Source: Chrysemys picta bellii
Lineage: Eukaryota; Chordata; Testudines; Emydidae
Direction of reading: 5' to 3'
DNA length: 64,000 nt
Assembly (NCBI RefSeq): GCF_011386835.1
Contig: NC_088796.1
Location: forward strand, 28,475,011 to 28,539,010
A program made the translations under genes and the position numbers. Positions 1 to 13,174 of the stretch are shown here, piece by piece. The notes beneath the pieces were generated by a model, which was not told the origin of the DNA, ran no database searches, and was given only the letters and a program-made list of their open reading frames with translations. Positions within the stretch are counted from its first letter, which is position 1, and every line of letters begins with the position of its first letter.

Positions 1-560
1 AACACCTACATAAATAGAAGTGTAGACGGTGAGGCATGTCTTAGCCAAGTAAAGACATGTTTGATGGTGTTGGTACATACATGTACATACCCTACATGGC
101 TCTCTACTTGCCCATAGCCTAAGCCATGCTTCCATGTCTACCCTACTATTTTTAGCAATGTAGTGTCCTGCTGCTGGAGTCTTTCCCCGGGAAAGATTCC
201 AGCAGTGGGAAAAGGCTCTGGCAGGGAAGAGACAGTGCAGAAAGACCCTGGCAGCTCCCTGCTGTCTGGAGCCATTCACCACCATTTAGAAATAGATTCC
301 AGCAGAAGTGTGTGAGGGGAAATGTTAACAGTGCCTTTCCTTGCTGTTGGGAGTCCTTTCCCATCATGGGGAAAGCCTCCGGCAGCAGGGAGGGAAGGTA
401 CAGTGAAAGGCTTTGGCAGAAGGGAGCTCCTGACCCCTTTCCCCACTGAAACACGTAGCTACACAACACAGCATGGATGCACTATGCTCTTCACTACAGC
501 ATGTAGATACACATACACTACATGACCCCAGAAGTGGTGTATAGCTTAGATGTAGCCCTA
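1..560. repeat. Probable interspersed repeat with internal repeated and inverted motifs
   Basis: The stretch has several CTACATG/CATGTAG and GTGTAGA motifs near its ends. Two similar GGCAG-rich blocks (about 200-270 and 370-440) share a pattern of CAGTG-AAAG-GGCAG-AGGGAGCTCC. This looks like a non-autonomous DNA element inside PRKAA1 intron 1. No exact terminal repeat or target duplication was identified, so the family is unknown. Confidence 0.35.
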
Positions 561-2340
561 GTTGAACTTTATACTCTTCAAAGCTAGAATTATTTTATCA
601 TTCCTAAAAAACATTTTAAATCATAGGCAAAAGAGAATCAAACATGCAATAAGCTGTCAAGTGCATCAGTAGTAGCTTGGTTTGTTTTTTTAAGCTGCAA
701 GATCAGCAACTATATTGATGGATCATCTCTACTTATGGCTAAAGTCAGTAGCATACATTTGCTAGTGTTCATCTGCAAAAATTTACATCCAATAGTTTAT
801 TCACAGTAATCACAATTTATCAAGCTTCATAAGCCAGGCTAACAAAAACTCAAATGCCAATGTGGAAATTTTTAGAAAACAGATTTAGCCTAGACTGCAG
901 TCTGCATAATGAAGCTGGTCTGTCAACATAAGCTAAACCTGTTTTCAAGTTACCTAGAAGAGAAAACGGTCAGATTGAAGGTTGTTTTATCACACTGTAG
1001 CTTGAGTTTGCGTATTTTGACAAGTAAAGAATCAAAGTTTAGAATACCTTTGATTCCTCTTAAAAATAGAAGTTAAACAAATTTATACATATTAAAATAA
1101 GTCATAAGTGATAGCCATGCACGCGTCTTTGCTGAGCGACCACATTATTTGACCACTATCATCTCTTCCAGACTTCCTTATTTTCTGGTTTGGCCATATG
1201 CAATAATTTTATTGTTAAGTGCTTCAGGACAGACATATCTGGGCATATTACACAGACTAAGATTTCCAGCACTATTTTGGGCATTGGAATAGACAAAAAA
1301 GTGCACTATTTTATCTTTAGGGTTTACTTTTGTCTCGTGTGTATCTAGAAAGAAGTTTCCTCTACACTACTTCCTATAAGTGTATTACTTTTTTTAAAAT
1401 GGAGGAAAAAAGTCTTATGAAGAATCTTGCTTCCCTAATTGCATTTGGAAATGTGAACTTTTTACCTTTCCAAGTTTCCAGTTGGAATCCGTACCAATTT
1501 AGGATGCAAGATTTTAAATTGGCAGAAAAAAAAAAACCACACCACAAACCTAGATTAAGGCAAGCTCCTTTACTAGATAGTTTGTTTTAAAAAAATGTAT
1601 GTTGGGTCCTATTAAATACATTTATGACAAAATGTTTGCTTAACAAAAGGGAAAATGGTTTTTAAATTCTAGCTTTACCCTTGGTTTCTCACCATTATAG
1701 TATTTCAACCTTGACTGCAGATTCCTGAAAAATGCAACAGTAAAAGCATTCCTCCCAGAGAATGATGGACTTGGAAGCCAAGGGTCCACAACACTTACTG
1801 CCTAGCATAGTGGCTCTCAAGCTGCCACTTGGGGCTGCCTTTATCAACATACGAAATATCCATTTTCAAGAAGTAATTATTCCTATTTGTTGAAGCCAAG
1901 TCCAGATTTGGGGGTTCCATAAGACCTTCTGATCATCTTAAAACCTCTCAACACAGTGCACAATTTAGGCCTTTATCATGGGCTTTAATGTATATTCAAC
2001 TATGATCAAATTTGTTGATGACACCAAAACTGGAGACACAACATGACACAGAATGACAGAACCAAACAGCAAAGTGAACCAGCGGTGGGGGGAGTAAGGC
2101 AGAGGAAATCATTGAAGGCTGCAGCCCAACAAGGGGAGATTTGCTACTATAAGTAACAAATTTTATATGCATTTAAAGTTGGCTAATATTTTCCAACACA
2201 ATATTTTTTCTAGTGCAAACAAAGCCACATGCACATGAACACAGAATCTCATTCAAGAATCTTGCCCTTCTTGAAAGATTACCCTTCCCCAAAACTTATC
2301 TTGTCAAACTCAGCTCTGAGGAGACATTTTTAATTTACAC
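561..2340. other. PRKAA1 intron 1, no gene seen
   Basis: AT-rich intronic sequence with no conserved exon. A short piece at about 1995-2040 resembles the CR1 reverse-transcriptase segment that reads FVDDTK on the plus strand (AATTTGTTGATGACACCAAA), a probable small CR1 relic. Confidence 0.5.
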
Positions 2341-2350
2341 ATCCACAATA

Positions 2351-2523
2351 CATAGAATATCAGGGTTGGAAGGGACCTCAGGAGAACATCTAATCCAATC
2401 CCCTACTCAAAGCAGGACCAATCCTCAAACAGATTTTTGCCCTAAATGGCCCCCTCAATGATTGAACTCACAACCTTGGGTTTAGCAGGCCAATGCTCAA
2501 ACCACTGAGCTATTCCTTCCCCC
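2351..2523 (-). repeat. CryI-type tRNA-derived SINE
   Basis: On the minus strand the element starts with a tRNA-like head (box A-like AGCTCAGTGGTTTGAGC and a box B-like GGTTGTGAGTTCAATC) and ends with a CR1-like tail ending in ATTCTATG. This composite is the turtle CryI SINE structure. It lies in PRKAA1 intron 1. Confidence 0.85.
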
Positions 2524-2628
2524 ATGAACAGGACTCTCACATATTTTAAGATATTGAGGATGTTGGGGTCTAGTGGATTCAGCACAGGAAGTCCTAATCT
2601 CAGAGCTCTAATATTGGCTGTGTCATTA

Positions 2629-2862
2629 AGGGTATGTCTACATAGCAAATGGTGGTGTGACTGTAGCACAGACAGGCATATCCACACTCGTTTTAATCTA
2701 GTAGCCCACGTAGCAATAATAGTGAGGAAGTGGCAGCACAAACTTCAGTGCAGGTTAGCTGCCCAAGTACAAACCAGGGATCTGAGGTACTATTTTGGTT
2801 GCTAGCCCACATTGCCACATCTTCACTACTATTGTGGTTAATTTGCTGTGTAGAAATACCCA
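2629..2862. mobile_element. MITE with GGTATGTCTACA-type ends
   Basis: The left end reads AAGGGTATGTCTACATAGC and the right end reads GCTGTGTAGAAATACCC, an imperfect inverted pair. Short non-coding elements with GTCTACA ends recur through this window. It shows no coding capacity. The target duplication is unclear. Confidence 0.5.
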
Positions 2863-3125
2863 AGGCCATACGAGTTAGGGTACATCAAAACTTTTCTATG
2901 CCTCCACTTCCCCATTTGTAAACTGGGGAAACTTCCTGCCTTACAAAGCTGCTGAACATGACTGTTTATGCAGCACTTTACATTGTCAAAGTTTCATTTT
3001 AAGTACTTTGGTGGCAATACCACAAAAATAAGTACAAAAACTAAATTAATGTTAACTTTGATATTTTTATTGCATAAATCAGAATATTCTAAATACAAGT
3101 ATGGTTACAGTCACTCTTCTGAAGA

Positions 3126-3336
3126 CAGCGACAAAGAGTCCTGTGGCACCTTATAGACTAACAGACATACTGGAGCATAAGCTTTCGTGGGTGAATACCC
3201 ACTTTGTCAGATGAATGTGGCGAAGTGGGTATTCACCCACAAAAGCTTATGCTCCAATATGTCTGTTAGTCTAGAAGGTGCCACAGGACTCTATCGCTTT
3301 TTACGGATCTAGACTAACCACGGCTACCCCTCTGAT
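3126..3336. mobile_element. Short palindromic Penelope-like (PLE) derived insertion with 13-bp target duplication
   Basis: A 211-bp unit is flanked by direct copies of ACTCTTCTGAAGA (3113-3125 and 3337-3349). Inside, an arm reading GAGTCCTGTGGCACCTTATA is followed head-to-head by its near reverse complement (about 3227-3295). The right end extends further with CTAGACTAACCACGGCTACC. The target duplication shows the inverted pair entered as a single unit. It is related to the longer elements at 3807-4397 and 16800-18302. Confidence 0.8.
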
Positions 3337-3806
3337 ACTCTTCTGAAGAAGTGATACTGAATTTCAGCAAGTAAGTTTTCTTAAGTAGGTGTTTTTTTTG
3401 TTTTTGGGGGGGAGGGGAGGAGCTATTCCTCCTCTAAACAATGGTTACTTCTTGTTCTAAGACAATAGGACCCACCCATTGTCAAAAATCAGCAAATTCA
3501 ATTGTAGTTTCCCACAAATGCTTACAACATAGCAGAGGCCATTTCCACACCACCGTCTACTGCAGATGATTTCAAAAAGCATTGCACTGATTTCATTATT
3601 TTTCCATGCCGTAACTACATTACTGAAGCTGGAACCTAGATGTTTAACTGAGGCCTAACTGAAATGCCAGTCTCACATGTGTCCACCTTCTACAGATGTC
3701 CCAATGAAATATCACCCCTGCACTCGAGAGTTGTCTCTGACCCAGCTATCAGTCCTTCCACTGAGAGCTGAAGTTCCAGGAACTTCAGGTTAACAGTCTT
3801 TGTTCG

Positions 3807-4397
3807 CAAAAAGAAGAACAGGAGGACTTGTGGCACCTTAGAGACTAACAAATTTATTAGAGCATAAGCTTTCGTGGACTACAGCCCACTTCTTCGGATG
3901 CATATAGAATGGAACGTATATTGAGGAGATATATATACACACATACAGAGAGCATAAACAGGTGGGAGTTGTCTTACCACCTCTGAGAGGCCAATTAATT
4001 AAGAGAAAAAAAAAAACTTTTGAAGTGATAATCACACATACAGAGAGCATAAACAGGTGGGAGTTGTCTTACCACCTCTGAGAGGCCAATTAATTAAGAG
4101 AAAAAAAAAAACTTTTGAAGTGATAATCAAGGCTAGCTTGATTATCACTTCAAAAGTTTTTTTTTCTCTCTTAATTAATTGGCCTCTCAGAGGTGGTAAG
4201 ACAACTCCCACCTGTTTATGCTCTCTGTATGTGTGTATATATATCTCCTCAATATACGTTCCATTCTATATGCATCCGAAGAAGTGGGCTGTAGTCCACG
4301 AAAGCTTATGCTCTAATAAATTTGTTAGTCTCTAAGGTGCCACAAGTCCTCCTGTTCTTCTTTTTGCGGATACAGACTAACACGGCTGCTACTCTGA
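3807..4397. mobile_element. Large palindromic PLE-derived insertion with 12-bp target duplication
   Basis: A 591-bp element is flanked by exact direct copies of AGTCTTTGTTCG (3795-3806 and 4398-4409). The left arm (about 3807-4127) and right arm (about 4136-4375) are near-perfect reverse complements meeting at a GGCTAGC-containing centre. The left arm carries a 95-bp tandem duplication (3938-4032 and 4033-4127) that the right arm lacks. The right end has an extra tail (GCGGATACAGACTAACACGG) absent from the left end. The apparent 70-92 codon frames on both strands are the same arm read twice and are not genes. It lies in PRKAA1 intron 1. Confidence 0.85.
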
Positions 4398-4639
4398 AGT
4401 CTTTGTTCGGTTTTGCTTTACCAGCCTATCTCACTGGTTCTGGATTAAACTTCAGGACCCCGTTAAAACGCAGGAATTGCCATACCAAACCCGATGATTC
4501 ATCGAACCCAATATCCTGTCTGAAACCGTGGCCTAGCCAACACCGGGAAAATGACTGTTAAGCCGTGGGGAGTTCACTGTGATTAGTGCACATGATCAAG
4601 CACAGCCCTGATCGCCTTCATCATCCTCGCCAGTGCCAG

Positions 4640-5520
<881 letters not shown>

Positions 5521-5554
5521 GTTTCCCGGGCTGCTGCTCCGTTCTGGTCCTGTA

Positions 5555-5690
5555 AAAACAACAAGGAGTCTGGGGACGCCTTAAAGACTAACAGATTTAT
5601 TTGGGCATAAGCTTTCGTGGGTAAAAACCTCACTTCTTCAGATGCATCTACCATTTTGTAGATACAGACTAACACGGCTACCCCCTGATA
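5555..5690. mobile_element. Short PLE-derived insertion with 11-bp target duplication
   Basis: Flanked by CTGGTCCTGTA on both sides (5544-5554 and 5691-5701). The left part is an antisense arm (GACTAACAGATTTATTTGGG, then AAGCTTTCGTGGG). The right end is the sense extended tail GATACAGACTAACACGGCTA, so the two ends face outwards. It lies just upstream of the PRKAA1 CpG island. Confidence 0.8.
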
Positions 5691-5859
5691 CTGGTCCTGT
5701 ACTTGCCCACGGCTGGGACATTCCAGGGGACAGATGGGGGAGGAGAATAGAGAAAAGGGTGCCCATCTCAGACAACCACCGTTCCCTGCCACCTTGCAAA
5801 GGTGAGTCTACAGGTGGGGGAAAAGCTGAATGAAAGGGGGCAGTCACTGGAAGGTCTGG

Positions 5860-7820
5860 AGTGAAGAAGGCAGGGTGTTAAGTTGTGATGTTAAATTATA
5901 ACAGGCTTGATGAAGCCTCTCTTTTAAGTGCACATGTTCCCAGCCCAATTAGTGTTGCCAGCTGGCAGTTCCTTCAGGAAACCAGCCTCTCCAGAAAATT
6001 AAAAAGCTCGCACTAAATAGTCCCAGATTTCAGGGCCACCTGGTCTCCTTAGTAATGCCAGAGTGGGGAGATATTGCACATACTGTGTACTTGTAATAAA
6101 AATGCTGTGAGAGAATGCACCATTTTTCATATATGAATAAAAATGTTACCACTGTAGGTTCAGTGATCAGTATTGTTAGACTGCCATCAGAGTGGGATTT
6201 CCTATGGACTGCGACCTGGTCAGTTGTACAGTTTTGCAGAGAGGGCATCTGCCTCTGTAAATAGTCAAGTGACTTTTTAAATGTCAAGTTTTAGTATTGG
6301 GGGCCAGGCTTCTTCTGGAGAATACCTGCAAGTTTCTACTGATGCTAAATGAAGCTGCCTGCATCCTAATCATGTTTGAGATGCCAGTAACATAAAAACT
6401 ATGCTGTATTTTTCACTTCCAGGAACCATTCAAGATATTGGTTAATTACTTTGCACTTAAATGTGTACCCATCCCTGGTTCTGGCCATATACATCACGTT
6501 TAAGCATCAAAATTAAGAAATAAAATTGACAAAGTCAATTCAAAGAGACCCCCATTCCTGAATAAATAAAACTCCCTCTGTTCTAGCTTTGTTAAAGAAA
6601 TGACCTGAGAAAAATGCTACTCTTAGAAAGATATACACATGTGCTTAACTTCGACTTGAGTAGTTCCATTGAAGGAACTAAAGGTCAACAAACAGGTTAT
6701 CGGGCCAACTGAGGGAGAGGATTCTAGAGGCAGAGAACCTCTGCTGACCATCCTTGCCTCCAGAGTTCAACTGAGGAACCATGGAAGGAGAGAAGCACTC
6801 TATAAGGTAGTGAGCACCAAAACCTTATGGGGCTTTAGAAATTAAAACCTACACATTGAACTGTTCCTAGAAAAAACATTAGCTAATACAAAGAGGAATG
6901 TCTTATGAGCTCAAAGCACAGAATAAAATGACCCACGAATAGACCTGGGAAGTCACTGCATTTTTAATGACACCTATAAATTCAGTCTTTCACTTGGTAC
7001 CCCACCCCAACCTTTTCATCCTCATTTTAAATCATTTGGGAAGTTAAGTGAAATTTTTAGCTGTTTTGAACGTGCCCATGCGCAGTTCAGATCCTGTTGA
7101 GGGAATAAAAATAAAAAGATAGAGGAGTAAGCCATCCCTATCAGCTAACCTAGAAGAGCCCTAACTCCTCCTATCACAATGATAAGCACCCTGATCCCCC
7201 AGCTGGTCCTACTGACAAATTGCATCAGCACTGCTTGCAGAAGAGAAGGAAACATTGTATTGAACCCAGATATTACAGCACTTCCTCTTTTCTTGAATAC
7301 GATGCTGTACACAAGTGAGACTGGTGTGCTCTCCTCTCCCAGCTCCTGCATCCAGTCTCCACAGAAAACTAGATTCTACTACTCTTACTGATTTCAGTGA
7401 GCCCGCTTCTGGAATAATCTGCTACTCAGTTAGAATAAGAATGGCCACACCTGGCCCTGACGGAGTAAGAGAAATTGGCAAAGAAGAGGAAAAAAGGAAA
7501 AAGCTTGGTTGCTGCTTCTTTGTTATGGTGGTAGGGTGACATAAATTATAATCTATAAAGCCGTTAAAAGTCTATGTCCCAGCTACCTGTGGGACTGCCT
7601 CTCTCCCTGTGTCACATTGTAGTGACTAAGGTATAATCTATATTAGAAGAAGTTTGCTAGTATAGCTTATATGACTCCCCCAAACTTACCAAGACACACT
7701 GGCTAAAGCATTTTTTTCCATTATAGTCAAGTAGACAAGGGCTTTTGCTGATATAAAAGTGTTGTTTAAAAAAAAAAAACACACACTCCTAAACTAATGT
7801 TACAAATACTGTCAAAGGTT
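5860..7820. other. Intergenic, nothing recognised
   Basis: AT-rich single-copy-looking sequence upstream of PRKAA1. No exon, RNA gene or clear repeat is seen. The short open frames here have no recognisable features. Confidence 0.5.
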
Positions 7821-7831
7821 ACTAGTGTAGC

Positions 7832-8009
7832 CAGGAGCGCCACCCGCTTTTCTGCAGCCCTAGGTGGCGGAAGGTCCCGCCCCGAAATGTCGCCCCCCCA
7901 CAGAGGCGGCGGAAGGTCCTGCCGCCGAAATACCGCCGCGGTCGCCGCCCCCCAAATTGTAGTGCCCTAGGCGACCACCGAGGTCGCCTAATGGGTTGCG
8001 CCGGCCCTG
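7832..8009. mobile_element. Short GC-rich hAT-like element with perfect 8-bp target duplication
   Basis: A 178-bp CpG-rich insert has exact AGTGTAGC copies on both sides (7824-7831 and 8010-8017). Its ends are CAGGAGCGCC and, reading inwards from the right, CAGGGCCGGC. An 8-bp duplication with CAGGG-like termini is the hAT superfamily signature. It is non-coding, so a non-autonomous derivative. Confidence 0.75.
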
Positions 8010-8630
8010 AGTGTAGCCCTAGCATAAGTTGACCTTGAGGGTTCCTGTTGTCAGATCCTAGAACATATCCACAGCTAGCAGCAAGGTGTTCTCAGTTAAA
8101 GGACCTTATAAAAAAATATGCTTACTGCAGGACACCAGAAGCAAATTAGGCAATTTTTATTTAGTCAGGCCTTCAACTCACAATTGATGGTCACAGTGAA
8201 GAGTGCTTTAGCATGGATTTGTTTGACTGACGAAATGTCTGAAGTCAATGGCTCCAGAAACTATAGTACTGTACGTATGCATTTGCATAAATTTAACTGT
8301 AGTTAGGTGCACAGATGCTACATATTGATAGACTCTGAACATATTTAAATAGATAATTAAAATATAAAAACACTGTCAAAATTATTAATTTAAATATTCA
8401 AAAATTATATTAATCTTCAATTTGACTCACTGCACAACCTGTATAATTATATATTTAAGATCATAAACAGAGCTCATTAGGAAATGGAATTTTTGTTGAG
8501 CAGGAAATTATGACACTTTGAAATTTCCTTCCTGTCCAATTCAGGACAAAAGTAAAAAAATTAGAAATTTACCACAGAACAAAAATTCTGAAGTATTTTA
8601 TGTTGGAAGCATCAAAATGACATCTAAATA

Positions 8631-8819
8631 CACCTCTACCCCGATATAACGCAACCCGATATAACACGAATTCAGATATAACGCGGTAAAGCAGCGCTCT
8701 GGGGAGGCGGGGCTGCGCACTCCAGCAGATCAAAGCAAGTTCAATATAACGCAGTTTCACCTATAATGCAGTAAGATTTTTTTGGCTCCCGAGGACAGCG
8801 TTATATCGGGGTAGAGGTG
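8631..8819. mobile_element. Mariner/Tigger-like MITE with perfect 22-bp terminal inverted repeats
   Basis: The left end CACCTCTACCCCGATATAAC (8631-8652 in full) is the exact reverse complement of 8798-8819. A TA dinucleotide flanks each side (8629-8630 and 8820-8821), as in Tc1/mariner/pogo insertions. The interior repeats GATATAACGC several times and codes for nothing. Perfect ends suggest a fairly recent insertion. Confidence 0.85.
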
Positions 8820-8824
8820 TATTT

Positions 8825-10800
8825 TGTTTAGATAATGTCAATGTTTTGTTTCAATAACACTGAAACAATATAAATAAAAATGATATAAACATTGAATATT
8901 AAAATAAGTTTTTAAAAATAAAAAATAGTCTAAATGAAACACAGTTGGAATAAAATAAATCAAAACTAAATGAGAGACTAAATGAAATCTCCTTTTGAAT
9001 TTGAATCATATTGAATTTTTTTGTCAACACTTTCCTGCAAAATGTTTAGATTTCGATGAAACAGCATTTTCTAAGGAAAAGCTGGTCAAAATTTTTTAAC
9101 AAACAGTATCTTCACGTACGCATTTAATAATTCATACAGGAATAGGATGTACAACATTTGTTCAATGTGTTCTAAGTAAATACTATGAAAATGTTAACTT
9201 TTTTCCTTTCCTGAAATTTGTTACTGTAACAATATGTGGGTGCCTGCAAGATGTTATCCAGTGAGAAGTCATCATCCACCTCTCTGGCTTAATTTATAGT
9301 ATGTTATAGTTTTTATAAGATCTGTATCACAGTTATTGAACTTGTAGACTTTAAAAGGTTTTTTGGCTTCACTAGTAGAGTTGAAAGCTTCGCAGTTTGT
9401 TCTTGAAATGATTATCAACTCCCTGGTGAAAGGCACTCTTCTGTAGAGAGCATTAATCTTGCAAGAGAATCTGTTTCTGCATCTGTTAAAGAATATTTCT
9501 TACATTACACCCCTCCTACCTAAATATTGAATACAATCATTTAAAACCGATTCCAAAGCCTATTGAAGACTCCCATTTACTTCAGTAGGTTTTGGATCAG
9601 CCCTTAGTACAAAAATTAGAAATTAAGATTGTGCATGTTTTATTTCTTGTAAATATCATAAAGGTTTTTAGTCTTTAAATTTCAGACATTAAAATCAGCA
9701 TTTTAATATTTATCTGATACTTGACTGTATCCTTAGCCCTGTCTTTGTAAAATTGTGATGGGGTCACAACTAGAAACTTGTCTAATCTGGGGATATTTTT
9801 TTTAAAAAAAGGTCCTTTAGATGAACAAGCCTGACTAGACACTCTGAGCCACAGAAGAGAGAAACAGTGGCTACTGAAAAGAAGAATTACACTTGTGTGA
9901 AACTGACAGCAGAATTTGACTCAAAATGCATAGCATGTTAACCAATCACCTGTATATTTTTAAATTAAACAGGAATTTGGAGTGAATTTAATAAAGCAGT
10001 TGCTAACATCTACAGCAACTGACCTCTTGAAGTCAAAATGAAACCTTAGAAGGCACAATCTCCTGTTTACAGAAAATACAGGCAGTGTGTAATAAAAGCT
10101 AATGTGAAGAAAGTATTGGATAGAGTAACTGAAGACAAATCCTAATTTTATTTTCTAATATGTCTACATTTTTGTGGCCAGCCTTAGCTAGAATAATAAT
10201 AATAAATTGTGATGCTATTGTTTCAGATTATAAAGTGGCTGCTAGCTGAGGTCAGGAATATATTTTTCTCCTCTGATATTGTACAGTAGACAAAGTGCAT
10301 TGGGTTTTTGTTTTTGTTTTTTAACCTTCCTGTGAATCATCTGGTATGCTACTCAGAGGATCATTGGTCTCATAGCATGGAGGCTGTTATGGACTATCCA
10401 CGTCTGAACTGATCTTCAGTACCTTCAGCATGTTTACATTATGTTTATATTTATTATACATTTAGGATTATTTCTATGGTAGAATAACTAATCTCCTTTA
10501 GTTGCCTTTGTTTCACATGAAAAATAACTCTGGTGAGCAGTGAACACTACACAGTGGCCTTTTCACTACTTTCCCCTTCTTGGGCCCAGTGGACAACTTG
10601 CTTTCTGTCATAACAGGTCCACTTCATTCTGATCCAGTTTGTTTCATGAAGACTTGCCACTTCTCCCAATACCACCCCCCACCCCTTTTACATTTTAAAT
10701 GTAAGTTTTGAATAATTTTCCCACTGGAATCATTTTCCTCTTTCAAGCTTCCGTCCCATTAGGATTTGTTTTAAAGTGGTACCTCTTCACCCAAGAAGGA
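8825..10800. other. Intergenic, AT-rich, nothing recognised
   Basis: No exon or RNA gene is recognised. Around 9000-9100 there is a stretch resembling one near 38690-38760 (AAAATTTT-rich text with GAAACA motifs), perhaps an old shared repeat. Confidence 0.45.
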
Positions 10801-10804
10801 AAGA

Positions 10805-10930
10805 TGGCTTTGTGGGTCAGGGCACTAGCCTGGGACTCTGCAGCTCTTGGTTCAAATCCCAGTTCTAGCATAGTCTTCTTGTGTGACCTTTAGCCTCTGT
10901 TCCCACTCTGTAAATTGGAGATGATACTTC
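10805..10930 (-). repeat. MIR-like ancient SINE fragment
   Basis: The string GGTTCAAATCCCAGTTCTAG, then TGTGTGACCTTTAGCCTCTG, then TCTGTAAATTGGAGATGATA follows the core and tail layout of the ancient amniote MIR family. Orientation is inferred from that order. Confidence 0.55.
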
Positions 10931-11577
10931 TCTTCTCATATGGTGAAGATAAACACATTAATGATTCTGAGGCACTCAGTAACTATGGTGATAGGGGACC
11001 ATATAACTAGATACAGTATCCTGGGCCATGGATGAAACAGCTCATCAACCCCATCCATAAGGAATATAGTCGGATACTATGGCAGTAACTACACCAGGTT
11101 TAACAACCAGAATAGGGAATGCACAAGCATTTGCAAAGTGCAGGCATGTGATTTTTGCACATGTAAAAGTTGAGGCCAACTAGATGTCTACCTGAAATTT
11201 TATTCCAAAATTTTATCAGAAATAACTCTGATCTTTTCCTCCTCTCTAAATATATAATACATTTAAAATAATTATTAATTAATGACTCCATTTATCAAGG
11301 AACAGCTGAAGATTATTTACATTATAATTAATTTTGCATTATCTCTATAAACTTATGAATAATTAATGTCAGGTGCCCAGTTTCTTTACAAATTCCAATT
11401 AAACCTCTAATTAATTGACATCAATGTCCTTTAACAGTCAAAACTTAGAACAAATAAATAGAACAGAGAACAGCATGTTCTGTGGCATTTAAGACTTGAT
11501 CCTGAAACACTCTTACTTAGGGCTCTGAATTAAATGATTAAAGGGTTGGAAAATCATGGCTAACGATAGACTCAAGA

Positions 11578-11668
11578 GCCCAGATCCTCACAGGTATTTA
11601 AGCTCCTGTCTTCCATTGCAATCAATGGAAGTTAGGAGCCTAAATACCTTTGAGGATGCAGGCCAAGA
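11578..11668. repeat. Small palindromic MITE
   Basis: CCAGATCCTCACAGGTATTT at the left mirrors AAATACCTTTGAGGATGC at the right. The centre TCCATTGCAATCAATGGA is a near-perfect palindrome. It is a non-coding fold-back element of the same kind as 36424-36585. Confidence 0.65.
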
Positions 11669-12060
11669 AGCTGAGTCTATTTAGCTTAACAAAGAAAGAA
11701 TAAGGGCTGATAGGATCAGTGTATAAATACCTATATGGGGAACAAAAAATTCATAATGGGATCTTCAATCTAGTAGACAAAGGTATAACAAGACCTAATG
11801 GCTGGAAAATTGAAGCTAGACAAATGTCACTGGAAATAAGGCACACATTTTTAACGTCAAGAATAATTAACACTAGGAACAACTTACCAAGGGGTGTGGT
11901 GGATTCTCCATCATGGACAATCTTTAAATCAGGACTGGATGTGTGAAAGGTATGCTCTAGTTCAAACAAATTAATTCACTGAAGTCCTATGGCCTGTGTT
12001 ATACAAGTCAGACTGGATGATTACAATGGTCCCTTTTGGCTTTATAATCTGTGAATTCCT
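11655..12060 (+). repeat. CR1 LINE 3' fragment
   Basis: Matches the end of turtle CR1 elements: CTATATGGGGAACAAAAAAT, AATCTAGTAGACAAAGGTAT, TTAACACTAGGAACAACTTA, then GGCCTGTGTTATACAAGTCA and a final TCTGTGAATTC-type end. It contains frame-breaking changes. Confidence 0.8.
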
Positions 12061-13170
12061 ATTAGTTTCAGTGGAATCTGGAGGGTCTTCAGCACAGCAT
12101 TGAATTGGGCTCTACTAAAGTAGAGCAGCCAAAGAAAATAAATATGGGAATTCCTAATTTGCTTTGAAGAAAAATCTAAGTGGACCAGATCATGCACCTA
12201 TAAAATCCACAGCTGGAGTGATGGGGGAGGGCTAGACTATTTTAACAGCAGTCTTTTGTGAAGATTGTGGGACGTGAGCAACCCAGTGTTGGGTGGGATG
12301 CACATTGTCCACTAGCTCCACTGACATTTTCCAGAAAGATAATACATTGCCTTTCTTAAGCCACTTGCTGGGGTAGGAGTCAGTCCTATGGATAGCAATT
12401 GCAAGGGAGTGGGGACAGTGATTAATTTGTAATGAAAGAGGTGCCAGGGCTCAAGCAATTTTTTGATTTTGATAACTGACTGGGCAAGCCCAGAGGTGCC
12501 AAGATTAGGAACTGCCAAGCCTAGAGGTGCTGGGGCTCAGCCCTGGCACAAATTAAGCACTGAGTAGCCAGGAGAACAAAGCCATGGAATGTGAATCCCA
12601 TAGTCTCTCATGGACCGATTCCAGGGGGTTTGTAAACAGGTCCTGCCACTCACTTTGCAGAAGAGCAATGATTAAGAAGAAAATCCTCCTGGACATTTCC
12701 TCCCTTCACGCACTGCTATGGGAGGGGGTGATCTGATCTAGCGTATCCCTTAGGTCAGGTAAAGCAATAGAACATAAAGTGAAGAGCAGGCTAAGGCTAT
12801 CGTAATTCTCCATTTTCTGAGGCATAAATCTTGCTTGTATGTGCTTCAAGACATTTTTGGAGGCTTTCTTGCTGTTATTGCAGAAAAAGTTGTTAGTCTG
12901 TTTGTATGACATCACCATAATACAGTGAAGGAAAGGCAAGCTTCTCCCATGCAATCAAACATCTCACTATGAAGGAAAGGTACAGCGATAGGGATTTGGA
13001 AGAGGAGGGAAAGCACAAAGGGGAAGATATTTACCCTCTTCCCCACAAAAGAGGTGTTCCAGTGTCATTGGTTTACTATCGTAAGCCACACATCCTTTAA
13101 TATGGTTACTGGAGAGTTGTACAAAACCTCATGCAGCACATTAACATTTATCTCTCCCATTCTCCTTTGT
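12061..13170. other. Intergenic, nothing recognised
   Basis: No gene or clear repeat is seen. An 82-codon minus frame (12706-12954) has no recognisable motif. Confidence 0.45.
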
Positions 13171-13174
13171 CTTT

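Noticed and set aside
3838..4335. Near-identical 70-92 codon proteins on both strands (also at 50678-50872)
   Set aside because: These are the same PLE arm read in each copy; the palindrome makes them appear on both strands. No known domain.
1..4600. PRKAA1 exon 2
   Set aside because: No minus-strand sequence resembling the next AMPK segment (VAVKILNRQKI-type) was found, so it must lie to the left of the window.
8569..8760. 63-codon minus frame with repeated YRV motifs
   Set aside because: It is the translation of the GATATAACGC repeats of a mariner-like MITE.
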